From assembly GCA_022495995.1 (NCBI GenBank), contig JAFEMH010004906.1, forward strand, positions 1-64,000: a stretch of DNA of 64,000 nucleotides, given 5' to 3'. The position numbers and the translations under genes were made by a program. This stretch comes from Adenophora triphylla var. japonica (Eukaryota; Streptophyta; Magnoliopsida; Asterales; Campanulaceae). This document shows positions 56,304 through 64,000 of the stretch, one piece after another. The stretch's first letter is position 1; each line of letters opens with the position of its first letter. The notes below the pieces were generated by a model, which worked only from the letters and a program-made list of their open reading frames with translations, did no database searches and was not told the origin of the DNA.

Positions 56304-57346
56304 TAGACATGGCCGACCCGTACCCGTTCGGCCCGTGGAACCGTACCCGGTTTGACCAGTCAGAACCGGAACTGTGTAAGACCCGTGAACCGTTGGACCC
56401 GTACTCGTACAATTAGCGGTTCGGTTCTGGTTCCTCTTTCTCAAAACCCGTGACCCGCCGGGTCCAACCCGTGGAACCGTACCCGTGAGACCCGCGTCAG
56501 GAACCGCATCAGACGCGTCAGAACGGTCAGATTCGCTAGAAATTTTTTGACCTCAATTAGTAATTTACTTATTCATGTACATGCTACATCATCAACATTC
56601 TGGAAATTTAATTCAAATTTCTAGGGACCATTAAGTTCATGAATTAGTGTAAGAAAGCTTATAAAAAATTACCCAACATTCTTAGAAAATACTCCCTCCG
56701 TCCCAATAATTACTTCCACTTTTTTAAAAATCACGCAAATTAAGGAAATGGGAGGAAAGTAAAGATGTTGTGAGTGTAATTTGAAAATAGGAGAGAGAAT
56801 GAGTGGAGGGAATAGTAAATTATAATAGTGTTGTGAGTATTAAAATAATGAGGAGAGAGAATGAGTGGAGGAAATAGTAAAGATTCCTTTGTCAAAAAAG
56901 GAAAGTGGAAGCTATTAGCGGGACACCCAAAATGGCAAAAAGGGAAGCTCTTATTGGGACGGAGGGAGTATAGAAATATATCCCAAAGTCAAAAGTTATT
57001 AACGACTATCGAGTGACAGTTTATGAGATTAAATGGAAACAGAGAGCTAGTGCCTAGTGCTTGGGAAAGTTCTGCAATGGCAGAAGCCTACTGCACTTTC
57101 CATTGTACCAAAAAAAAAGCCTTTTGCACTAGTGCACTGTACCACCAAATTTGATTTTTTTTTTTTTGAAAAAAATAGAATTATTTTGGACCCGTGGGAA
57201 CTGTGTACCCGTACCCGTAGGACCCGTACCGGAACCGTACCCGTATCCGTGCATCTCACGTTTCAATTTCGGTTCTTCATTTTCAGACCCGTGACCCGGC
57301 TGGTCAGACCCGTACCCGTACCCGTACCCGGATTTGACCATGTCTA
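56304..57346. mobile_element. hAT element, 1.04 kb, non-autonomous
   Basis: Terminal inverted repeats TAGACATGGCC / GACCATGTCTA; exact 8-bp target duplication GTCCCTCC at 56296-56303 and 57347-57354. Subterminal ACCCGTACCCG repeats at both ends. A Stowaway MITE lies inside. No transposase. It sits in the Gypsy gag remnant. Confidence 0.93.
56692..56968. mobile_element. Stowaway MITE inside the hAT element
   Basis: 277 bp with TA at 56690-56691 and 56969-56970. Termini CTCCCTCCGTCCCAATAAT and TTGGGACGGAGGGAG; interior as in the copies at 11470 and 51703. Confidence 0.93.
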
Positions 57347-58206
57347 GTCCCTCCTAGGAGCCATCTGGATGGGGAGGAGTCCTGCGACGAGGAGAGCCCC
57401 TATGACGAGGAGGACTTCTAGGTCGAGCAGGGATCCTATGCCGAGGAAAGGGATTATGACGAGTAGGGGTTTTTGTCTGGCCTGACTAAGCCTTGTTCTC
57501 AAGTCAGCATAATTAACCTCTTGTTTCCTTTGATTGTAACTGATTTCTCAAGTCTACCTGGTTTCTTGCATTTCCATATCTATGAGCATTATGACGAGGA
57601 GGGATTGGAGGGGGTTTTGCTTGGATCTACCATCAATGTCATGATGAGGGGGATTTTGGCAAGGGGAATATATTTTCTATTTCCCCGACTACCACGCTTA
57701 TCAAAATGACTCTCTCCTCCAAGGAAATTTCCAGTCCTCGTAGGTTTTATGAATTCAGCCAGGGAGTGCTTAGGATCTAACTGCAGCAAAGCATTTTGTG
57801 TTGCATAAATGCATTGCAGAGTGTCCGTCTGGCGATTTAAGAGAGTTCTGCGATCAATCTGTGGGGGAGATGAACATGTGCCTCCCTAGGCGGCATTCCT
57901 CCCGGTCTGACTACCAACAGTTCTTCCTCGTCGTCGACGACAGGGAGGGTTGGGCAGCATCACCTCGGTTATTGGCTCTCCACTAGAACGAATATTCATT
58001 CCTAGTGGGGGCAGACCATCGTTCAATGGTGGAGGAGGTGAAAAATCTCCCATTGGCAAGAGGAATAGCCGTTCTAGTGTTACCATGAGTCTCCTCCGCA
58101 TGAGGGTTCTTCTAATCAGGAGTGATATAAGCAGTGTGTCCTTCTTCCATTAGAACTAGGAGAACGGATCAGAATTTTTCCGGCTATTCAAAAGATAATT
58201 CTATCG

Positions 58207-58226
58207 TTTTTCGACAATGAAACCAA
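58207..58226 (-). promoter_or_regulatory. Worn primer binding site of minus-strand Gypsy element
   Basis: On the minus strand TTTGGTTTCATTGTCGAAAA follows the LTR end. It parallels TTGGTTCCATTGCCGGGAA at 62061 in the plus-strand element. Confidence 0.6.
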
Positions 58227-58227
58227 A

Positions 58228-58982
58228 TTGATAATGTCAAAAACGTTTAGATCAGCCCAAATCCAGCGACAGGTTGTATCCTTTATGTTTGAATAGCCTG
58301 AAAAAGAAGAACAAACACGTAAACTAAGCCAGAGCTTCACCGGCGAATGCCCTCCGGCGTGAGAGTAAGTATATATGTGATATAGATAGCAAATCAATTG
58401 ACAAGAGTTTAGAGTCAAAAGAAGCGTTATCAGAATTATGTGAATTATGGCTTGTATTTATAGATGTATGATATATAGTTCATCCTTGTATAGGAAGTTG
58501 TGAATGAGAAGGATTATAATCATAACTGGATTATATATTCCCATAATCCTCGTTTGAGTAGGATTATATAAGATTTTTGTACGTATTCATAGAAGGCTTG
58601 CTACTCGGCATATGATGCTGGTCGATATATATGGATGCCGAGTAAAAGGAGTGCAAGGGTAGGAAAACCCATTCCCCTTGTCTTAATATAGATCGAGTAA
58701 GCTCTGGTTGTCATTTGCTAAGGCCTTGATCGACCTTTGTAGGTGTCTTGTCGGCATATATCAGTATTTCAGCATTAGTCATTATATTCGTTCTCTTATG
58801 TCTAGGTCGACATAGCAAAAAATTACGAGTAGGCATGACGAGTATAGGTAGGGAAGCTCATTCTCTATGTCGTATTTGAGACTTGTATGAATTACGCTTT
58901 GGGCCCAATTCATAGGACATTGCCCGATTTATTACGTTCATTTTACTAATATCAAAATTTTTGTTGTTATAATCAAATCTCA
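58228..58982 (-). repeat. LTR of the minus-strand Gypsy remnant
   Basis: On the minus strand it ends TTGACATTATCAA just before the primer site. It matches the right-hand LTR (61277-62059) in layout: AAATGAACG near its start, ACTCTCACGCC, GGGC-type phrases and TTAGTTTACGTGTTT near its end, and CTGGATTTGGGC(T/C)GAT. Its outer boundary is approximate. Confidence 0.6.
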
Positions 58983-59140
58983 TGTTCTCCACTTGGAATT
59001 ATAAAACATTGATAATATAAATGAAAATTTTATTATGAAAATGAGTAAAAGTGATATGAGAGAAAACAATAGCTAGTAATTCATTCATCAGACATAATCA
59101 AAGGTCACACACATGAAGCAAGAAGAAAAATACAGAATCA

Positions 59141-59220
59141 TCTATAGTATAAATGGAAGCAGTCTTCCACTGTAGCATGAACAGTAGCAAGTGGGTATTT
59201 GACCATTTTGCCCCCACTAT
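59141..59220 (+). mobile_element. Helitron-like 5' terminus
   Basis: TCTATAGTATAAATGGAAGC preceded by A, then CACTGTAGCATGAACAGTAG and GTATTTGACCATTTTGCCCC. It resembles plant Helitron 5' ends, which begin TC after an A. A possible 3' end is CTAG followed by T at 60840-60843, but no convincing hairpin precedes it. Confidence 0.35.
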
Positions 59221-59326
59221 TTTGTCACTTTCCCATTTTGTCCTCCCTTAAATTTTTTTTTTAAACACACATACCCACGCTTTCTCTCTCTCTCTCTCTC
59301 TCTCTTCATTCAGTTTGAATTTCAAA

Positions 59327-59380
59327 ATGGAGGAAGAAGACTTTGACGACGACGACGACATTGAAGAATCGAAACGGTGA
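59327..59380 (+). CDS. 17-codon acidic upstream ORF
   Basis: MEEEDFDDDDDIEESKR in the leader of the eS30 fragment, after a (CT)n run at 59283-59304. It could be an upstream ORF or a fragment of another gene. No function assigned. Confidence 0.25.
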   Translation: MEEEDFDDDDDIEESKR

Positions 59381-59390
59381 CGGCGACTGC

Positions 59391-59578
59391 AACGCCGGAG
59401 AAGAAAGAACTTCCAATCAGCACCGCCGCACAAGCAATCATGGGTAAGTATAAATTCATAAACCTTCGTTCGAAACCCTAACCCTAGCTTTTTCCCAGAT
59501 TTCGTAGTTCGGAGCCCTCTCTCATCGCCGCCGCCGGAGAAGAAAGAACTTCGAATCAGCACCGTCGCACAAGCAATC

Positions 59579-59590
<12 letters not shown>
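59391..59590 (+). repeat. Duplicated first exon and 5' splice site of eS30
   Basis: GCCGGAGAAGAAAGAACTTC, AATCAGCACCG, then CGCACAAGCAATCATGGGTA occurs at 59394-59447 and 59533-59586. Each copy has the start codon (59440 and 59579) and a GTAAG donor. Confidence 0.85.
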
Positions 59591-59823
<233 letters not shown>

Positions 59824-60420
59824 TTTGCTATCGGATTATGATTTTGTTTATTTTTCGTATTTTTAGGCGTATTTGTTTGGGTGAATTGTTTTGAATCAGT
59901 TGATTTTGTATTTGAATCAGAACATCAAGAGTATAACGATGAACTGAATAGGATTCATGGATGTGCTAATTTGCAGTCTCGAAGGTTACTATATGTGAAA
60001 AGCAATAACTTTGATTTGATTGTCATTATATTCTTGGATTGCTAAGTTTTCAATATTTGTGTTAATTGGCTCACGCTAGACCTGGGGTTTTGCGAGATTA
60101 ACACTTGAAATTCATATTCATATTCAAATCCAAATTCAATGTTGTAAAAATCATTTCTACACAAAATGTCATCTGATATATTTATCCTAAAGTTAACGTC
60201 ATGAGAAAATGAACAGGGACTCGAGATGTCAGAGGAAACCTTCATTATTTTGTTTCTGTGCTGATGGCGGAAAGTGTTTGAATGCATTATACACTCTCCC
60301 TCTCCCGTTTGAATGCAGAACCACTTAAGGATTCACTCTCCCTCGCAATCACCGTCTTCCTCGCCAAGTCGCCGTCGCCGCTAAGACAGGTTTCTCTTTC
60401 TCTCTCGCTCTCTCGTTTCT
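59824..60420. other. Downstream of the eS30 fragment
   Basis: No further eS30 exon and no other gene seen. A CT-rich stretch (60285-60420) precedes a duplicated pyrimidine-rich block. Confidence 0.45.
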
Positions 60421-60424
60421 CTAT

Positions 60425-60615
60425 AATGGCGCCTGCCCCCTTCCCCCTCCTTGTCCCCACTCCCCATCCCAAATAGGCTGCCCCCTTCCCCTTTCAAACA
60501 GGCTGCAAGCCTGCACTGTGCCCCTCCCCTCCCCGGTTTTAGCTCGCTCGCCCCCTTTCCCCTCCCTGTCCCCACTCCCCGTCCCAAACAGGCTGTCCCT
60601 TTCCCCTTTCAATTT
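60425..60615. repeat. C-rich direct duplication, unit about 115 bp
   Basis: CCCTCCTTGTCCCCACTCCC (60450) and CCCTCCCTGTCCCCACTCCC (60563) begin matching stretches, both followed by (A/G)TCCCAAA(T/C)AGGCTG and CCCTTTCCCCTTTCAA-like sequence. Confidence 0.75.
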
Positions 60616-60669
60616 GAAGTTTTTGCTTATTTCTGGATAGTGTCAATTACAATTCGATTATATTATTTT

Positions 60670-61276
60670 GATGGAAAGCTTGGCCCGTTTGGCCCGCTTG
60701 GCCCACCAACCCAAGGTGGGTTGGGTTGGGATAGCATATTTTCAGCCCGCCAAGAATTTAGGCCAGCCCGCCCTGCCCCGTGTAATTTTATTTTTTTTTT
60801 TAAAAAAAATTTCCCTGTGTCCTCGAACATGAGCTTTTACTAGTTTCATCATAAATTACAACCTATATCTTCTTGTTTGGACATTTTTAATCAAAATCTT
60901 GTTTAGTGAGAGAAAGTAGAGTACTGCTGCGGATGAGGTTAACAAAAAAAAAAAACAACAGTGTAAGAGATTGTCCGCTAGCATTTTGGAAGCGGAATCT
61001 CTGGCTGTCCAAATTTAGTACTTACTACTAGTTTTAATATTACTGACTCCAAAAAGTTGAGTTTGCATGTCTTTTGTCCCTCAATTTGAGTGTTTCACAA
61101 TACAGTATATTAATTCAATTAATTAGTTTAATTTAATTTTCATATCCCAAGATTGCTTCCTAAAGTGTTGACTCTGCTGTGCACATCTCACTCAGAACTG
61201 GCTAATTGTTCACTTCTTTTGGACTAGCCCATCACACTTTTTAAACTAACATCTTTACCACTCCCCTAAAACAACA
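60670..61276. other. Intergenic DNA with a possible hAT-like end
   Basis: GGCCCGTTTGGCCCGCTTGG and AGCCCGCC repeats (60685-60780) resemble subterminal repeats of hAT elements, but no partner end was found. The rest is AT-rich with nothing recognised. Confidence 0.35.
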
Positions 61277-62059
61277 TGTACTATTTTGGATCATAAAAAT
61301 AAATGAACGGTATAAACCGAGCTACGAACATGGGCTTGCCCGAACCTGGGCCCAACTATATTGGGCCATGGATATTATATATTCATCAAGTGTTAGGGCC
61401 GAGCATTATCTTCCTCGTATGCCGAGGAACATTTACCTTGGCCTTATGTCGACATTCTTGGGCCGGCCTGTCCCAATTACCGAGGAGAGAAAAGTCCTTT
61501 ACTCGTCATGTCACCAATTACCGAGGAAACAAAAGTATTCTCCCCGGCATATTTTCATGTCGGCCATTTACCAAATGACGAGAAAACAAAGTCATTTTCC
61601 TCGGCTAATTTGCCCAAGGCCGAGGAAAATCATTTGTCTTCCTCGCTGCTCGGCTAGCGTTAGCATAATCCTTATTCAACAAGGATTATACGCTTGTAAC
61701 CCAATCAGGATTACAATTACCAATATCAATTCAAGTCAAACAAGGATTTCTTAACGAGATATGATCCTCTTAAGATTATATCTTATCTCTCTACAAGTTC
61801 ACTCCAACATGGATTCTATCAATCCATTCTTATAAATACAAGCCCGTATGGCTCATTATTTGGTAGGTTACTTTTTACATTGGAGAAACTCTGTCAATTT
61901 GATTTCTCTAATATCAACCGTGAACTTACTCTCACGCCTGAGGGCCTTTAGCCGGATCCGCCCGGCTTAGTTTACGTGTTTTCTCTTATTTTCGGGCCTT
62001 GCAATCGCCGAGCATTCGACGCTTGGATTTGGGCCGATTTGACGATTTTGGCATCATCA
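61277..62059 (+). repeat. 5' LTR of a Tat/Athila-group Gypsy element
   Basis: Ends GGCATCATCA directly before the primer site. The start at 61277 (TGTACTATTTTGG) is a guess from comparison with the minus-strand LTR at 58228-58982. It contains CCGAGGAA-type repeats (61420-61640), a TATAAATA promoter-like motif near 61833, and TTACTCTCACGCCTGAGG. Confidence 0.6.
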
Positions 62060-62060
62060 A

Positions 62061-62079
62061 TTGGTTCCATTGCCGGGAA
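62061..62079 (+). promoter_or_regulatory. Primer binding site
   Basis: TTGGTTCCATTGCCGGGAA right after the LTR. It is close to the primer site type used by Athila/Tat-group elements (TTGGCGCCATTGCCGGGGA as I recall it). Confidence 0.65.
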
Positions 62080-62422
62080 ATCGATTCAAACACCCATTGT
62101 TTGGCCTGGAAGACGCTCGCCTTAAGCCAATTTCCTTGCCGGAATTGTTCTTTCTTGGAACAGAATTTCTGGATCGCGTGGTCTGTTCTTGAAAACCGCC
62201 TGAATCTGCATATTTTGACCGAAAATACCTGCATTCCGTTGAAGGCATTTTTGGCGTTAAAATTCCGCCCCAATTTGGCTTGAATTCGTTTTGTTTCGAA
62301 AGAATTACAATCGGCAATTTGTTGGTGGTCAAAATTTGCCCTAATTTTGACCCCAAAATTGGTTCTATTGAAATTGTGAATTTTGAGATATTTGCTGTTA
62401 ATAATCTGCTGTTGATTCATAA

Positions 62423-64000
62423 TGGACGGACAATTCACAAGTGTTACAATGAGGATCCCACCCAAGTGAATGGGGGAACATCTGAGCCGAGGAGCCACCG
62501 CTCCTCCTCCTCCTCTACCTCAAGCCGATGCCATTCCTCCCCTTGCCATGACTCTTCGTTCCATGGGTCAGGCAAATGCCGAGGGAGAGGGCAATGACCT
62601 TCCTCGTCCTACTCGTACTCGTGGGAAGCAAGCAGGAAGGAAGAAAACAAAGAATGCCGACGCCGGTCAAGCAGGAGGATCTCAACCCGTTGACCGACGC
62701 TCTTTGTTACACAAACAAATGGAGACTTTGCAAAGGATGTATGAGACACAAGTTGCTCTGTTGCAAATGGACCCGAGATCATTCCATAGCTCCCTTCATT
62801 GTACCATCAATGGGCCCGCCTTTGAGAAAGGAACAGGAGAGCATCGGGATCCTCCCACGAAGGCTGGCGAGCTACAGCTGCCGGCTCCCGGGGATTCTCC
62901 TCATCCTCGGCATAACGGTAAGCATAAGGAGCTGTGGTCGACCTAAGAAGCCAAATAACTCCTAGGGAAGAGGAAGTGAACTCCAAGGACCTAAGGACAA
63001 GACTCGGCTTGAATAGGCGCCTATCCACCTGCTCGCCTCGTCATGACACCTAGGCGTCCCGCGTCTCCTCGAGCTCGTCGGCGAGATTCTCCTCGTCCTC
63101 GTCATTCGAGATTCTCATCGTCCTCGTCGACCGGACTCTCCTCGTCCTCGGCATCGGGAATTTGCTAGGCCGAGGACCCCGAGCCCTACTGGGATGATAC
63201 TTGGCGCACAAGACACGGAACCAAGACGTGATAGGGCCCCCTCCCAAACGTGATGGCCACCGACATGAAGAAAAGCATAGTAGGGTGAATGATCGCCCCA
63301 AAGAAAGTCGATCGAAGCTCCCAACGAAGCACTCGCTCAAGCGGTGAGAAGGAAATAGAAATAAAGCAATGGGAGGCTGTGAAGCAAAATTTGGATGATA
63401 TGGAGAGGGAAAGAAATATAATGACGATGATTATGATTGGGCCACCCGTCCGTTTTCCTTGAGGATAACTACAGCACCTCCCATCCTAACCTCAAGCTCC
63501 CAAATTTCGAGAAATATAACGGAACCACCGACGCCAAGAGACCATGTGCAAAGTTTTGAACAAACCATGAATCTCCTCACCAGCTGGCGATGACTTGCTC
63601 TGCCAAGCTTTCGCGAGCACCTTCTCCTGAACTGGCTTTGACCTGGTTAGTGAGCTCAAGAAAGGTTGCATCGATTCTTTGGAGGGGCATGAGGAGAATG
63701 TTCTTGGATCATTTTGCCACGGGTGGGAAGAGGAAGATGAGATTAACCGACTTGGCCAACATTGAGCAAGGGAAGGGAGAGACCACCCTCGGCTACTACA
63801 ATAGGTTAGAAAAATGGCGAGATCAAGTCGAAGAAAGCCTCACTGATAGGGAGGTCATAGTTTGCTTCAACTACGGGTTAAAATCGGCCCCCTCATTTAT
63901 GAACTCTCGGCCCGGGGAACCCGGCTCAAGGCCGAATTATACAAAGTGGCTTATGCCATTTCCATGGGCGAGGACAAGACAAAGAAAAGGGGTGTCGACA
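62423..64000 (+). pseudogene. Gypsy gag (partial, runs off the window)
   Basis: The first ATG is at about 62423. A 158-codon frame from 62470 has a Pro-rich start, a basic stretch (TRTRGKQAGRKKTKN) and a coiled-coil-like part (HKQMETLQRMYETQVALLQ). Arg/Pro/Ser-rich sequence follows at 63030-63160. The gag core starts near 63490 (PNFEKYNGTTDAK) and runs on to the window end with KGCIDSLE and YYNRLEKWRDQVEESLTDRE in shifting frames. At least three frame changes. Pol should lie beyond the window. Confidence 0.7.

Larger units (their letters stand above)
56180..58195 (-). pseudogene. Gypsy gag remnant, interrupted by a hAT element
   Basis: Read on the minus strand from 58195. A leader and start-like MEEGHTAYI lie near 58150; then a proline-rich part with NDGLPPLGMNIRSSGEP near 58010, parallel to QADAIPPLAMTLRSMGQA of the element at 62470; then an Arg/Pro/Ser-rich part with RPRSPPRHRGSPRRRTPPHP near 57380-57430. 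After the hAT insertion (56304-57346) it continues PPRHFRPLNGRAPSEHKDNH to about 56206. Many stops and shifts. A truncated gag of the same family as the one at the right end of the window. Confidence 0.55.

Noticed and set aside
56173..57354. Possible SR-type splicing factor gene suggested by plus-strand RSPATRRAPMTRRTSRSSRD
   Set aside because: The minus-strand reading matches the Arg/Pro-rich gag segment of the element at 62470-63160 and continues across the hAT insertion, so retroelement gag is a better explanation.
60670..60790. Complete hAT element suggested by GGCCCG repeats
   Set aside because: Only one end-like stretch; no partner inverted terminus or 8-bp duplication was found.

Overview
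This is plant nuclear DNA, very probably from a eudicot. The evidence is plant LTR retrotransposons (Ty1/Copia and Ty3/Gypsy), many Stowaway-type MITEs, hAT elements, a tRNA-derived SINE, a CLE peptide-hormone gene and a spliced fragment of cytosolic ribosomal protein eS30. Nothing looks bacterial, and most of the window is transposable-element sequence.

Layout. 1-4312: a hairpin minisatellite, a 94-aa unrecognised gene on the minus strand (954-1238), and AT-rich DNA with direct repeats. 4313-9888: a 5.6-kb element with hAT-like ends and a near-perfect 8-bp target duplication, carrying duplicated unrecognised sequence. 10210-10585: a CLE prepropeptide gene ending in RRVPSCPDPLHN, the clearest host gene here. 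11005-13427: Stowaway MITEs around a Tourist-like element filled with a G-rich minisatellite. 14000-20388: a complete but decayed Copia element (TSD CCAGA) with a Stowaway MITE inside pol. 20826-21239: a tRNA-like SINE.

21317-51459 is a nest. The outer element is a Sirevirus-like Copia (plus strand, TSD TATTT, about 10.07 kb without insertions) with gag, pol and an env-like region. Its gag is split by an 11.35-kb Tat-like Gypsy derivative with no recognisable genes (minus strand, 22287-33637, TSD CTTAA), whose interior is made of hairpin-forming tandem repeats. Between pol and the env-like region it is split again by an 8.7-kb Gypsy element (minus strand, 39585-48295, TSD TAAAT) with gag but only decayed pol.

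51703-55916: Stowaway MITEs and a six-copy tandem array whose units start like Helitrons. 56180-58990: a minus-strand Gypsy gag-plus-LTR remnant interrupted by a hAT element (56304-57346) that itself holds a MITE. 59141-59823: a Helitron-like 5' end followed by a truncated eS30 gene with a duplicated first exon. 61277-64000: the 5' LTR and gag of a related Gypsy element that runs off the window.

No operon or pathway links the genes. The only likely functional host genes are the CLE gene and perhaps the 94-aa gene; the rest is a record of nested insertion. The observations least explained by standard annotation are a CACATCYG-type motif recurring throughout the Sirevirus, and the stacked hairpin arrays of the Tat-like element. 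All identities were judged by eye without alignment software.
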